A stretch of DNA of 64,000 bases, from contig JABAKD010000008.1 of the NCBI GenBank assembly GCA_012845835.1, positions 10,819,709 to 10,883,708 on the forward strand. Reading direction: 5' to 3'. The stretch comes from Undaria pinnatifida (Eukaryota > Sar > Phaeophyceae > Laminariales > Alariaceae). The position numbers and the translations under genes are program-made. Below the pieces are notes generated by a model that did not search any database, had not been told where the DNA came from, and saw nothing but the letters and a program-made list of their open reading frames with translations. Below, piece after piece: positions 10,538 through 21,620 of the stretch; within the stretch, counting starts at the first letter, position 1, and the number at the start of each line of letters is the position of its first letter.

Positions 10538-11442
10538 ACGGGTGGGTGGCGGGGGGGCACCGCTAGCCCCGGCTGGCCGAGACCCTCGGACCTCCATGGC
10601 GCTTTCCCTGCGGGAGAGGCGACGGCTAACGCCGGCGATGCTGACCCGTTGGTAGGCGTAGAGCTTGCCGAGTAGCAAGAAGAAGACGCACTTTGCGGGG
10701 TAGCTCCGGCAGCACTGCCCACCACACGGCCGCCGCCACTGCCGTTACCGCCCAACCCGCGAGAGGAACGACCACCGCCCTCCGAAACCGCAATAACGGG
10801 GGGCGTGAGAAACAAGGGCGCAGCAAATCCGTTGTTGTTGCCGTCCTCGGCGAGTTTCCCGGCTTCGTCGGTCTTCCGTTCACCGGCAGCGCCTCCGCCG
10901 CCGTTTCGCTGCTCGCGCTCGCCACAATTTTCAAACGATGCCGCCGGTTCCCGATGATTCCTGTCCACGCAGTCGCCATGTCTTGTCGCAGCAGCGGCAG
11001 GGTCCTCTCGCCGACCACCATCAACGTGCCCCACATCACCCTCGCCTTCTTTTTGCCTAATGTAATCGAGGGGGGCGTGGCTGCTTCCACTAGGGAGTCC
11101 TCCCGGACATGGGCGTTTGCGGCTTCCGGGGCTTTCAGCGGAACCCGCACTACCTGCGCCGGGATTTTCTTCGCCGCCCTGGTGCGACATTCTCGACTCC
11201 GAGGGGGCGTTTTTCCGCAGCGCTGGCGCTGGCGGCGGCGCCTTCCCCGCCACTTCGGCTGCGCCAGCGGCAATTTCGGCTCCGAATCGTACGGCTAGGG
11301 GAAGGGGAGGCTCGTCGTAAAAGCTGTCGCAGCCTCCCAGGAACTTGGAAAGCCTGTTGGCAAGCGCAGACTCGGTCTCAGCCCTGGTAGCGTGTTTTTC
11401 CAACCAGCAAAGGGTACGCATAGGATAGCCGCGGCGTGGCAT
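9472..11442 (-). CDS. Long low-complexity protein, probably nuclear
   Basis: An open frame of about 656 codons from ATG at 11442 to TGA at 9472. The frame is open further upstream; an acceptor-like CCCTCACCCCCAG lies about 27 nt before this ATG, so this may be a terminal exon. The N-terminus (about residues 1-45, with CWLEKHATRAETESALANRL) looks folded. The rest is disordered: a Gly run near residue 300, a Glu/Asp run (EEEEHEGDEEGDDDDD) near 525, and basic patches such as RNRRRSRRGEKDD that could be nuclear localisation signals. High GC and strong Gly, Ser, Ala and Arg bias could also open this frame by chance, but a length near 2 kb and a coherent N-terminus argue for a gene. The family was not recognised. 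Confidence 0.5.
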
Positions 11443-11513
11443 CGGGGTAGATGGGATAGCGGCTGGGGGTGAGGGATGGGAGGGGGTCGTGGACAAGGAG
11501 GGGTGTATTCATT

Positions 11514-11770
11514 TCATGCATGGCCGTAGTCGTATGACCATAGACCCTTGCATGCCTACAAGGCCGGGGCGGAGAACGGCGTTTTTTTGCCGAATTGGCA
11601 GACATGTTTCGCACCGAGCATGAAGCGACGTGAGGTGTTCGGCGAGTCACATGAAGGGTGAGCTGAATCCTACCAAGAACCTGCTTGTTAGACGGACTTC
11701 GGCACCTTGTCCGTACTGTCTTGCATATGCATGACAGCGTCGACTGCCTTGAATAATTTCGCGGTGTGGC
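11514..11770 (+). repeat. D1 dispersed repeat
   Basis: Shares in order GCATGGCCGTAGTCGTATGA, CATAGACCCT, GACATG, GTGAGGTGTTCGGCGAGTC, GACGGACTTCGGCACCTTGT and a TGACAGCG end with 28.94-29.2 kb and 59.46-59.7 kb. Shorter pieces lie at 12.84 and 59.30 kb. Its class is unknown. The end opposite the GGCACC block is flanked by C- or G-runs in several copies. Confidence 0.65.
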
Positions 11771-12120
11771 CACTACGTCTTAAGGGGGAGGGGATTGGGG
11801 GGGTCGGAGGAGGGGGCGTGAAGACCACTACACAATCGTAAAACTACTACAACCAAAACCGGTTCGATGCTAAAAAGACAAACTCCTGAGACCAACAACC
11901 CTCTCTGCATCTCGTCTATCAAACAACGACCAAGCCCCCCCCTTCAATGGTCTTACGACTACCGCTATGCATGTATTGAGTACACCCCCCTGCGCGCCCC
12001 TTGAGCGCTACCAACGGAGGGTTGACCTAGAACCCGGTGTCCCCGAACACTGTCTAGGAGACGGAAGACGCGGTGTGGCAGCCGCAGCGACAGGTGGACC
12101 TCACAGGCAGCGATGTTTAG
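11771..12120. other. Unassigned stretch
   Basis: No gene or known repeat was recognised between the D1 repeat and the MITE. Confidence 0.4.
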
Positions 12121-12381
12121 ACGCGTGCTACGATAGAGGTAGCACTTTTCGTCTGAAATTGTTTCTGAATAACGGGGCTTCCTTAACCAAAATCGTCGGA
12201 AAAAAAAAATAATAGGCCATTTTGTTTTGCGTGATTCTCGTTGCGTATCTAGGCCATGGGATTCTTCATCCGGTATCGGCTTTATTTTTATCCAAATCAG
12301 TTTTTGGGAGAGGTCTTAAATCTCCCAAATTGAGGGGTAGTATTAGAAAAAACATGGTGTACCTCCATCGTAGCACACGCC
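12121..12381 (+). mobile_element. M1 MITE, complete copy
   Basis: The left end GCGTGCTACGATAGAGGT is matched by the inverse of the right end ACCTCCATCGTAGCACACG, giving a TIR of about 18 bp with two or three differences. The 260-bp interior is AT-rich without a coding frame. A homologous copy lies inverted at 18.01-18.33 kb, with partial copies at 4.2, 9.24 and 14.03 kb. TIRs and short non-coding length define a MITE. The superfamily is unclear because the target duplication was not resolved. Confidence 0.7.
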
Positions 12382-13431
12382 TTTTAACCTTGCTCGTTAA
12401 CCCTGCTCTTTAGGTCGACCGAGGAGCATCGAACGACAGCCGTAGGCTTGTTGATATCGTCCAAGACTTTTGTCCAATCAACGATTATCGACGATATGTG
12501 CACGAGTGACATCGGAATCTAATACAAGACGACTTAGTAGCTGCGAAAAACAGCGCGCTGACTTACAGTTGACGCCTCTGGTCGGCGCGGGTTTCCAGCC
12601 CGCAAAGGCGGAGCTCTTGCGAAAAGGAGGCGTTCTGGTCGGCGAACACCCGCACAGAGTCCTGCGGTGGGCCACAGCATTCGTTCAATAGTTCGTAAAT
12701 TCACGAGGGAGCGCGGGGTAAAGAGGTTGGGTGGGCGTCGCATGAGCGCAACAAAAGTGCGCGCCAGTAGAAATAACGAAAAAGGCGTGCACAGGGGGGG
12801 GGGGGGAGGGGGGGAGGAGGGGAGGGGAGGGATGCACTCCTGTCGTGCATGGCCGTAGTCTAGCAGACCATGGATCCTTGCGTTCCTGCAATGCCAGGAC
12901 GGAGCACGCCGGGTTTTCACCGACCGGTGGAGGGGGCGGGGGCGGGCAGAAATCCGACCGAGAGGGTAGGAGACCGGGCAGTTCAATTTGCTGTAGAGAG
13001 TTAGCGTACGTAGCGAGAAGAAACAATGGGAGATCGAGGGTCGCGAAAAGGGAAACAAGAGTTCACGTTCTGTTTTCTTGCTTTGAATGGCTACGCTTTT
13101 TCTGCAAAGATACTCGTGCTTTGTGTAGTACTTAACACTGTACATACCAGTGTGTAATCGTCGTCGACGCATTTCGACAAGCATCGGAGGGGGCGAGTAG
13201 TGCTCCGCGCCCGTCTTTATTCGAACGTACATATACATGGCGACGATTACAAACACGTGCTAATGTGTTCGTAGGTACGAGATACGTTATTGGTGTACGT
13301 TACAAGTGCTGATATAACCTCACCCGACCACCCGACCTGAAAAAAAAAAACAGTACGAAGGGTCACAGTATGGCAAATACCTCAAATTACCGCTGCATAT
13401 ACAGCGGCGATTGTGATTCGTATAGTCTCAC
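12382..13431. other. Unassigned stretch with D1 fragment
   Basis: A D1 fragment lies at about 12841-12915 on plus (GCATGGCCGTAGTC, then GGACGGAGCACGCCGGGTTT). A G-rich tract is at 12797-12830. The frame at 12470-12691 (+) has some protein-like character but no support. Confidence 0.4.
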
Positions 13432-13517
13432 CGCGTGTCGCTGCAACTTCTGCAAGCACTCGGTGATCCTCTGCTGCAGCAAGGCCACTCCGCGCCCGTT
13501 CGCTGCGCGTGCCTGGC
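13432..13517 (-). CDS. Orphan internal exon, helical peptide
   Basis: An 86-nt candidate exon with a TTTTGTGTGTATTCAG acceptor and a GCG|GTGAGA donor. In the frame that is 2 nt in at the start and complete at the end it reads ARAANGRGVALLQQRITEC then LQKLQRHA, a good amphipathic helix. No neighbouring exon was found and the family was not recognised. Both splice sites and the frame agree, but the exon is short, so chance is possible. Confidence 0.35.
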
Positions 13518-13731
13518 CTGAATACACACAAAAAAGGGTATGAATAGCACCAAACACATCAACCCACCGAAAAGAGGTTGGTAAACGATAGAGCACAAAC
13601 TCGAGACAATCACACCAACGAAACGGTAGTGTGACTCGTCAGTACCAGTCACTCTGAATGTCTTTTTTTTCAGCGGATCAAAGCCGCTCGCGGGCATGGC
13701 TGCTTTCAAGTATTTTGTAAAAATATTATAA

Positions 13732-13790
13732 CAACGTCAGCTGTGAGCTCGACAAATTCAGGGTCGATACTCATCTGCGCAAGCCGCGTA
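13732..13790 (+). repeat. HC-B hairpin core
   Basis: AACGTCAGCTGTGAGCTCGA followed by GGGTCGATACTCATC and GCAAGCC. The TATTATAA stretch before the core matches the AT-rich start of other subtype B copies. Confidence 0.65.
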
Positions 13791-14032
13791 ATACACCGGT
13801 CGCCCATTTTCAGCAAGTGTTTTTATGGGCCAAAACCTAACCAACAGCAGTGAACACGGACACGCATCCTGCAATGAACCATGATGAAGACATAAAACGT
13901 TTTTAGGTGGCATGGGAATTAACGACTGATGTATTACCTGGGTGCATCGTTTTTTTCACAATTAAATTTGTACATACCCTTCGGTTTCGCTATGTGCTCG
14001 GCCATGGCATTGGTCGTTAAGCTTTCACCAAA

Positions 14033-14290
14033 GACGCGTGCTACGACAGAGGTCGCAAATTTCGCCTGAAATCGTTTCGTAAAAGACGGGGCTCCACAAC
14101 CCAAACTCGTCCGATTATTTATATGTGTGTGTGTGTTCTTCACATTAAACCGTTCTTCTACTCGTCGACATCCAGCACACCCAGTGTCCGTACTGATTCT
14201 TCACCCTAGAAAGATCAGCTCTGTGGTCACAAGCCACGACACAGAGATAATGCATCGTAATGCATTCGACAACGCAATGTCATGCCCTAG
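14033..14290 (+). repeat. M1 fragment followed by D2 repeat
   Basis: 14033-14115 matches the start of M1 (GACGCGTGCTACGACAGAGG, then GACGGGGCTCC). 14120-14260 matches D2, with TTCTTCACATTAA, CATCCAGCACACCCAGTGTC, GAGCTCTGTGGTCACAA-like and GAGATAATGCAT blocks. D2 recurs at 31.7, 47.3 (inverted), 50.75, 54.9 (inverted), 58.6 and 63.4 kb. Confidence 0.6.
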
Positions 14291-14319
14291 TACTGGGTAC
14301 GACAGGCACAACATACATA

Positions 14320-14815
14320 CGTCAGCAACAGAAATACATTGGAAGAGAGAAATACGAAATAAACAAAAACAAAAACAAAAACAAAAAACAAAAACAAAAA
14401 ACAAAAACAAATAAAAACAAAGATAAAAATGAAACAAAAAATGAAACAAACAAAATGAAGGGGAAATCGAAGAAACAACCCAACCGGAAAGGAGAGCCAA
14501 AGCTCGGAAAAGAAACATAATAAAATGAAATAAAATAAAATAAAGTAAAACCAAAATAAGATAATCCGAACACGAGCCAAAAACCTGGACACGCAAGGAG
14601 GGAACAAAGGGGAAAAAAATACCCCAGAGAAAGACGAAAAGTGCTATGTACCTACTAGTCGGCCTGGTACCTTGCTACCCTGTCTGCCATCTCCTTCCTG
14701 CCTTCGTCCACCGCGGTCTCCCTTCTATTCCTCCTGTTGCCCCCCCTGCCCCCATTCCCTTGGACGGCTTTCCTTCTACTCCTCCTGTTTCCCCCCCTCC
14801 CCCCTTTGTGTTCTT
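14320..14815 (-). mobile_element. Second, strongly truncated LINE 3' end
   Basis: 14660-14815 matches the last part of the LINE ORF at 15223-15380, with CTACTAGTCGGCCTGGTACC then CTTGCTACCCTGTCTGC and Pro/Gly-rich repeats. 14500-14650 matches the LINE 3' UTR found again at 14880-15060 (GCCAAAGC-CGG, then GAGCCAAAA, then AAAAAATACCCC). The A-rich tract at 14365-14420 ends it. It is a 5'-truncated copy in the same orientation as its neighbour. Confidence 0.7.
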
Positions 14816-15222
14816 CTCATTAAACCAAAATACCTTGTAAAAGAGAGAAACAACGAAAGAAACCAAGACAAAATAAATAAATAAATAAATAAAAAGGGGA
14901 GCCAAAGCACGGGAGATAGAAACATACCCCGAGCATGAGCCAAAATGGACATGCAAGGGGGAAAGAAAGGGAAAAAATACCCCGGAAAAAAGAAACAAGT
15001 AGAAGAAGGAAGACTGGGAGGGCCAAATAAAACAGGCTCGTCACCTACCCACCATGCAAGACTCCCTTCATAAGGATAAGAAGGGGAAAGAAAAAAAAAA
15101 AAAAAAAAAAAAAAAGAAAGAAAAAAATAAATTCACGGAAAAATCAAAGTACCAAGACATCACATTCCGAGCAGCCGCAGCAGTTGGCGGTACGAGTGGC
15201 ATAGATAGAAAGGTTCCACCTA
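14816..15222 (-). mobile_element. LINE 3' UTR
   Basis: The non-coding 3' end of the LINE whose ORF stops at 15223. It contains the same GCCAAAGCACGGGAGATAG and GGACATGCAAGGGGGAAAG blocks as 14.5-14.65 kb. It also has two A-rich tracts on plus: 15088-15125, and AAATAAATAAAT at 14871-14890. Confidence 0.65.
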
Positions 15223-17076
15223 CTAGTCGGCCTGGTACCTTGCTACCCTGTCTGCGGTCTCCTTCCTACTTTCATCTACCGCGGTTTCCCTTCTACTCCT
15301 CCTGTCCCCCCCCCTGCCCCCATACCCTTGTGCGGTGTTCCTTCTACCCCTCCTGCTGCCCCCCCTCCCCCCGTTCCCTTCGACACCACCCACGGCGGAT
15401 GCGCGGCGCTGTCTACTCAGCTTTGCCTCATCCTCGTGCCACCTGCCCATGAACCGTTCAGCTGCTTCGAGGACCCCCCGGTACCACTTGCCCACCTTTT
15501 TTGCTGCAGTGGGCCACAGCGCGGTCCCAACTCCAAAAACTAAGGGGGAGTGTTCCGTTGATCCCTCGTTGGCTTTGAACACCCTAAGGTCCTCAGCTAT
15601 GGCTCTAGGCCAAGTCTTGAGTTGTCCGCCTGGTTTCGGGTTCTCCCCACCAGCGATCGTCCCGAACATCAACCGACGGGGCAGTCGCCCCTTGTGTTGT
15701 CGCACCAGGGCCCCGGCAAAGAAGAGCCGCCGTTTACGGATGGTCGTTTCGATGCTCTCGCATCGTGTCATCCTGAGGGCCTTCGCGTACGAGAGGGTGG
15801 TGTGGTCGGTGCGTAATCGGCGCTGGAAGCCAATGACTCGCAAAAGGACTTCGTGGTGGGCTGATCGGAGCTTGGCGAAGTGGTCCGCATTGAGGGTCCA
15901 CGTCACACACCCGTACAGCAGGGTCTCAATGACCTCGGCCTTCAGCATGCGGACTTTCAGACTAAGCGGGGCGGTCGTCCTGTCATACAATTCCGGGCCA
16001 AACCGTTTGAGGCATGCCCGCATGAGACGGATCCGTCGTTCGATTTCGAGCGAGAGGTCAGCGCTTTCGTGGATAATGCCGCCTAGGTATAAAAACTGGG
16101 TCGTCTGTTTATACCTCTGGCCTGATGCTTCGATCGCGAGCGGTGGGGCGAGGGATGTCTGGTCCGGTGTTCGTAGCAGCATCGTCTCTGTCTTCTTTTC
16201 CGATACCGTGAGGCCTGCTGCTTCGAAGACAGTCACGATGACTGTCATCATTTTAGCAAGGCCTTCCGCCGACTTCGAAACAATTCCTGCGTCATCTGCG
16301 TACAACATGCCCCACACAGCCCTTTGCACGCATGCCAACGGTTCCTCTTTTCCGACTGCACTGCCCTCTTCGAGGTGAACCAAATCCCTTACGATGCTTT
16401 CGTCTTTGCTGAAGCGTACCAGCACGACGTGTATCGCAGCAGCGAAGAACACGTTGAACAGTAACGGTGATAGCACGCAGCCTTGCCGCAGCCCCTGGGT
16501 GACATTAAACCAATCCGAGTGCTCGCCGTCATCCGCACGCACGCGAGCCCGCATGCCTTCGTGGAAGTTGCGGATAACTGTAAGCATCTTGGTTGGTACG
16601 CCAAGGCGTGTGAGTACCTCCCACAACAGTTCCCGGTCGACAGAGTCGTACGCTTTCTGCAGATCGATGAAGCACATGTACAGGGGGATTTTCCTCTGTC
16701 GTCCGAGCTCTTGCAACCGGCGCACGACAAACAGCATGTCGACCGTCGACCGTGCGGGACGGAAGCCGCACTGTTCTTCAGGAAGTATTTCCTCGGTCTC
16801 GCAGTAGTTGCTAAGGCGGGACGCAACGATTTTCAACAATATTTTGCCTGCGTGGGCAACAAGCGAGATCCCTCTGTAATTGTTGCAATCAGTTCGATCC
16901 TTTTTTTTGTGAAGGGTCTTGATGATAGCATCTTTCCATTGCTGGGGGACTTCGCCCGTTACCCACACGTTGACAAGGATATTGTGAAAACACTGGACGA
17001 AAGCGGGGTGGTCAAGTTTTAGTAGTTCGACCGGGAGACCGTCTGGTCCATGGAGGAGTATGGCTCCGTTTTCTGT
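15223..17076 (-). CDS. LINE reverse transcriptase, 5'-truncated
   Basis: An open frame of about 617 codons with no proper start; it begins after a stop at 17077-17079. Motifs in order are [10 protein letters not shown] (RT motif 0/1), [31 protein letters not shown] (catalytic Asp A), [15 protein letters not shown] and MLYADDAG (catalytic YADD). A thumb region and the (K-x-R)RL-FFAG connection common in non-LTR elements follow. The last 50 residues are GR-rich ([22 protein letters not shown]), which suggests nucleic-acid binding. The endonuclease-bearing N-terminus is missing, as expected from incomplete reverse transcription. The frame is undisturbed, so insertion is fairly recent. The clade is uncertain, perhaps RTE- or Jockey-like. 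Confidence 0.93.
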   Translation of the reverse strand, partial: TENGAILLHGPDGLPVELLKLDHPAFVQCFHNILVNVWVTGEVPQQWKDAIIKTLHKKKDRTDCNNYRGISLVAHAGKILLKIVASRLSNYCETEEILPEEQCGFRPARSTVDMLFVVRRLQELGRQRKIPLYMCFIDLQKAYDSVDRELLWEVLTRLGVPTKMLTVIRNFHEGMRARVRADDGEHSDWFNVTQGLRQGCVLSPLLFNVFFAAAIHVVLVRFSKDESIVRDLVHLEEGSAVGKEEPLACVQRAVWGMLYADDAGIVSKSAEGLAKMMTVIVTVFEAAGLTVSEKKTETMLLRTPDQTSLAPPLAIEASGQRYKQTTQFLYLGGIIHESADLSLEIERRIRLMRACLKRFGPELYDRTTAPLSLKVRMLKAEVIETLLYGCVTWTLNADHFAKLRSAHHEVLLRVIGFQRRLRTDHTTLSYAKALRMTRCESIETTIRKRRLFFAGALVRQHKGRLPRRLMFGTIAGGENPKPGGQLKTWPRAIAEDLRVFKANEGSTEHSPLVFGVGTALWPTAAKKVGKWYRGVLEAAERFMGRWHEDEAKLSRQRRASAVGGVEGNGGRGGSRRGRRNTAQGYGGRGGDRRSRRETAVDESRKETADRVARYQAD

Positions 17077-17079
17077 TTA

Positions 17080-18010
17080 TGTGCGTCCCCCAGTTGTCTA
17101 AATGACCCCTTGTTTTCGACAGCCCCCCCCATTTGGACAGCTCCGAACTACCGTTTCTCCCTTCCAAGTCCCAAAGAGGTGATTTTTTTTACACAGCAGC
17201 ATTGCAGAGATACACATTGTTGCATGTGTTTCAACCATTTCACCCCAGTGACGTCATCGGGGGGGGCCTCCTACCGGTATATTTCGTGCGGGTTAGAGTT
17301 AGGGCTAGGGCTAGTTCCATCCACGGTGAAAAACACCATAGGACATCGGCCACACGCCCAGCGTCGCATGATGTGCTATACCACTATAAGCATTTCATAT
17401 ATTCCACGACCAGTCTGTCATACCACGACCAGTCCATCGTACCACGACCAGTCCATCATCTCACGACCAGCCCATCATCTCACGACCAGGACAACTCCGC
17501 CAAAAATAAAGCATGCACCCCTACTCAATATACCGCGCCCGAAAGCACGACGCCTCGCAAGGAATGACGACGACCACGACTGACTACAGTATGTATCATG
17601 CATGCAGGGCAGCCTGGACGAGTTGAATCAAGCATCGTCAGGGTTAGGGCTACGTACAGCAGGGTCATCCCTCGTTACGGGTGCAGCAGCTGAAATTTCA
17701 CAAACATGAGGAAAAGCTCAACACCTCACCCGACCTAAGCATGCCTTCCAGGACATCTATTCGTTTCGCGCAACCCGCGCGCGACCAGCACCTTCTACGC
17801 GCTGCAAGATAGTCCCAACACTATTAACAGTAGTATAGTCTACATGTAGCACTCAAGATACTAATCATACCAGGTAGTCGATAGTTGTGGACACACTCAC
17901 GTAACGAGCTCAACCGGCCAGAAACATGTTGAGTCAGAAACGCTTGGCCCAAGAAGTTCAACCTCCTACCGTGACATGGCATGACTCAGCAGCAGTAGTG
18001 AAAAATCACG
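17080..18010. repeat. Mostly unassigned; 20-bp tandem array
   Basis: Five units of about 20 bp with ACCACGACCAGTCCATCAT lie at 17404-17489. Near 17290-17315 a short GTTAGGGCTAGGGCTAG stretch is telomere-like. No gene was recognised. A TACCAGGTA word is at 17868. Confidence 0.5.
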
Positions 18011-18014
18011 CCCA

Positions 18015-18330
18015 CTAGACGCGTGCCACGATGGAGGTTCAACGCGTGCCACGATGGAGGTTCAACGCTTTTTTTTATATTCCAAGGTTCCTCGATTTGA
18101 GAGCTTAAGAAGATCTCTTCCCAAAAACTGTAAACATTTTGGAGAAAAAATCAAAACCTGCTACCAGTAGGTACTTGGGGGTATTTATATTCCGGATGAA
18201 AACATCCAATGGCCTAGGTACACAAACAAGAATCACGCCCAAAAAATGGCCTATTATTTATTTTTTTCGAAGATTTTGGGTTAAGGAGCCCCGTCATTCA
18301 GAAAACATTTCAGCCAAAAAGAGGTATACC
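18015..18330 (-). mobile_element. M1 MITE copy with duplicated end
   Basis: On the minus strand this matches the 12121-12381 MITE from GACGGGGCTCCTTAACCC through AATAATAGGCCATTTT, CTAGGCCATTGG and CATCCGG-AT to the TIR. The terminal AACGCGTGCCACGATGGAGG is present twice in a row (18018-18065). It is about 55 bp longer than the copy at 12.1 kb. Confidence 0.65.
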
Positions 18331-18830
18331 TTAATACCTCTTTCGGGACTTGATTTATCTTGATTACAGTAAAGCGACCAAAAAAAATTGATTGCGATAT
18401 TTTCAGGCGTCTACCGGTAGCGTGAGCGCGCAGCAGTGCGAGTAGGACCATGCCCGCCTGCTCCCGTCCCGTAAGGAGGCTTGACATTGCTGTCGTTCGG
18501 ACCCCAACTTTATCATCGCCGACTATTAACCCCCCAAGAGCTCCAAATCCCTCCCTATACTAACTTGAAGTAAATTTGTCCCCAAGAAGGGTTTCCAGTT
18601 GTATAGGCGTTAAAAGCAGTGGGGCCGATGTCGTAATCGCCTATTTTCATCATCAATTTTCCCAATATATACTATGATCAAGGGGAGTCGCCGACCTATA
18701 TCCTCAATGAGGACGCACACCCAGTAACACGCGCGATCGGAGTATCACACACAGCTTGGAGAGACGAAGTTTCGACGAAATCTTCGATCTCACAGCTGGA
18801 GCGTATTTTTATTTTTTACAAGGGCTGCGC
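18331..18830. repeat. HC-A element (minus) and unassigned flank
   Basis: 18683-18815 matches HC-A on the minus strand, with the core at 18752-18802 (changed to CTTGGAGAGACGAAG) and the GATCGCGCG and GTCGGCGACTCCCC blocks. 18331-18680 holds nothing recognisable. Confidence 0.6.
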
Positions 18831-18949
18831 TCCGCGGGCGGCCGACGCCGCCCGCTACGCTCGCGCAAGGCAAGGAAGAATGCAACTAAAAACATGTAAA
18901 GGGGGCAGAAAGAAGAGGCCCACGATTTGGTGCGGACAGCGATTTGATA

Positions 18950-19350
18950 ATGCCAAGAGCTGCTCGTGCAGAGCAAATTGCCTTGTTGTGCTCAGCAGCA
19001 GAGCTGTGTGCTTTTGTTACCGGTGTTACGTTCTGATCAGCAGTACGGGGGGTACCATGCATGGGGGAAACAACAGGGGGCCCTGCAAGATCGAATACAA
19101 CATGTAGAAAAAGAAAAAAGAAGAAAAACAAACATGGACTATAGTACACAAAAACACGTAGTTTACCCGGTACTGCTTTAGTCCATGTTCGAAAAAAAGG
19201 ACACAGCGCAGCACGCCACAGCACCGCAGCGAAGGGCACACGGCACCGCACCGCACCGCACGGCTCCGCACCGCGCTACGCTGCGCTGCTGGGCTGTATA
19301 AAGCCGGACCGATCTGAGCTGGGCGTGTATTGGGATCTAACAGCGTAGTA
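18950..19350 (+). repeat. Diverged copy of the 21.6-22.7 kb repeat
   Basis: The order GTGCAGAGC-AATTGCC, ACGTTCTG, CACAGCGC-GCAC, GGCACCGCAC, GCCGG-C and GAGCTGGG-GTG follows the tandem repeat at 21621-22731. It differs by base changes and a local insertion (19080-19170). It is rich in CACCGCAC and GCGCTGC words. Confidence 0.55.
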
Positions 19351-19399
19351 CCTGATGGTATGTACAAACCTGGTGTATTAATAGTAGCACCGGTATGTA

Positions 19400-19870
19400 C
19401 TATAAGCCTCAAGGTCTTCTCGTAGGTTCGAATCCCGGTGTCATCGGGGAAAGAAATGATTATCATAAACAAATAATAGATATCACAACGTGACTTTGTG
19501 GTCTTCTAGTAGATAGACTGTCCGCTTATAAGCCTGGTTTTCTTTGGTTGAATCCAGGGGTCATATGAAGAAAAAAATGATCATAAAAAAATTGATGTTT
19601 ATTTTTTGGTAAAAAATGGTGGTACTGGTAGATACACCACTGCTGCTGTGACATATTGTGGTCTAGTACATATACTGTCCACTTATAATCCTGGTGGCCT
19701 TCGCTGGTTCGAATCCGGGTGTCATCGAAAAAAAATGATCCTCATGAAAAATCGATATTTATTTGTCAAAAAAAAAAAATAGATAGCAATGTGACTTTGT
19801 GGTCTACTCTGGTAGATAGACTGTCCGCTTATAAGCCTGGTTTTCGTTGGTTGAATCCACGCGTCATTGA
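19400..19870 (+). repeat. Array of four tRNA-like units
   Basis: Units end near 19446, 19565, 19730 and 19866. Each has GTGGTCT-(C/A)TAGTA, CTGTCC(G/A)CTTATAA and GGTTCGAATCC or TTGAATCCA, then a GGTGTCAT or GCGTCAT end and an A-rich spacer. CTTATAA is the loop expected for tRNA-Ile(UAU), and the best unit (19650-19730) can pair TGACA with TGTCA as an acceptor stem. Anticodon stems do not pair properly, so these are tRNA-derived pseudogenes or a tRNA-derived repeat rather than working genes. Confidence 0.5.
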
Positions 19871-20309
19871 GGAAAAATAATTATCCCCTTGAAAGAATCG
19901 ATATATAAATCTATATATCTTAGTTCGCTTATCACATATGCACACCCTTACGTCTGCGGATATCTCCCGCCTCTGACCGCTTTTCCGCGCGGTTTCTTCG
20001 CTGAGGCGTGCCCCCGCCTCGCCTGCAACCACCGGCTCAGCTGATCCGCCCGCTCGGCGCCGTAGCGCGCGCGAGGCCTCGACGTCGAGATCTACGACGA
20101 GATCTCCGAAAAATCGTGCCCTGTGAGACGTTTGGTGCGTAGTCTGCACACAGGGCTAATGTCTTCGCGTTGTTTCTTCGGTACGTGTTCTCTGACCTCC
20201 GACACACGGGGGGGGGTCGATTACCTGGCCGGCGTCGCCATTGTAAAGGCCACTAAGCGAGGTTTGTGCTAGGATCTGGGGAAGAAAAGTTCGTAATCCC
20301 CCAGAACAC
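19871..20309. other. Unassigned stretch
   Basis: A minus-strand frame at 19829-20149 is GC-rich around 19960-20110 and could be an exon remnant. No domain was recognised. Confidence 0.35.
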
Positions 20310-20311
20310 AT

Positions 20312-20722
20312 GCCACCCAGGCGTAGTGGAGAACTGCGAACTCTCAATATTTTTGAACCCCCGGTAGTCTACAGCAGCACGTATACATGTACATGTACAG
20401 CAGTAGCTGAAGCTATGATGAGCCTGCAGCATCACGAAGCTACAAATGGTATATGCACAGCAGCATCACGAAGCTACAAATGGTATATGCACAGCAGAAT
20501 CACGAAGCTACAAATTGTATATGCACAGCAGCAGCTAGGCGTCGTGGAGAACTGCGAACTCTCAATATTTTTGAACCCCCGGTAGTCTACAGCAGCACGT
20601 ACATGTACATGATATACAGCAGTAGCTGAAGCTATGATGAGCCTGCAGCATGACGAAGCTACAAATGGTATATGCACAGCAGCATCACGAAGCTACAAAT
20701 GGTATATGCACAGCAGCAGCTG
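20312..20722 (+). repeat. Compound tandem repeat, 33-bp inside 220-bp units
   Basis: GTGGAGAACTGCGAACTCTC, then ACAGCAGCACGTA and GCTATGATGAGCCTGCAGCA appear twice, about 215 bp apart. Inside each, a 33-bp unit with TCACGAAGCTACAAATGGTA then TATGCACAGCAG is repeated two or three times. Confidence 0.75.
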
Positions 20723-21620
20723 TGGCCGCGCCTTTCTGCGTAGCAACGCAGAGCGTCACCCAGCTGGGGTGAACCGCCATGCTCTCCCATAATTTCCAGG
20801 CTGCCTTCTCGCATTGTTCCGCCGCACACGGGAAATCATGAAAAAAATGCCGGCATTTTCCCTTTCCAGTATCTCCCATATATGAATTAACAAACTTCGT
20901 CTAACTCTTGGCATTAATTCTTACCGTCTTAATATTTACTATCCTGCGCTGCGACCGGCGGCCGTCCAGGCCGCCGGCGTAGCCCCTTGTATTTCATATA
21001 AAACTTGAAAAACGTCAGCTGTGAGTACGACCGATTGAATGGTTGAAACTCAAAGCAAGAAATCAAAGAATAGCTGGACCAATTGTAAATGTTCAGAAGA
21101 AGATGAAAAACGAGTGCGAACGAATCAAATTCAAATAAAGGAGATAGTAGAAAATGAACGAGGAAACAACTGAAAAACGAAAAAAACACATTACTATAAT
21201 TGTCATAACTGGCCCACAGCTTCAGCTTGCTCCTGTTGCCTTGTGCCGTGTGCCCTTGGGCGCATTACACAAGAAAAGCTCGCATGGACGTCTATTAAAA
21301 GCAAGTTCAACTCCCTCGCATATGGACGTCCTTAAAATGCATATTCAACTCCCGAAGAAGCAAAGTTGCAAGTTCAACTCCCAAAAACAACACTTCCTTA
21401 GAAAAAGAGTTAAAAATTAAAAAAAGGTTAAAAAAATGTCCAGAACATGAAAAACGAGTTCGAACGAATCAAATTTAACGGAGATAGTAGAAAATGAACA
21501 AAGAAAAAACTGAAGAATAAAAAAAATGCAATCATTGACGAAATGGAAGAACCAATAAAGTGCGGAAGAAAGCAAAGAAAAGCTGGAGCGGTGAAATAAT
21601 GTTGCCAAGAGGTGCTTGTG
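20723..21620. other. AT-rich unassigned stretch with HC fragment
   Basis: A partial HC core lies near 21011-21040 (AACGTCAGCTGTGAGTACGA). AAAACGAGT-CGAACGAATCA is repeated at 21108 and 21448, together with GGAGATAGTAGAAAATGAAC, so about 340 bp is tandemly duplicated in diverged form. No gene recognised. Confidence 0.45.

Noticed and set aside
9523-11390. Several plus-strand ORFs opposite the long minus-strand ORF
   Set aside because: They are GC-rich shadows with Pro/Arg/Ser bias; the minus frame is longer and has an ordered N-terminus.
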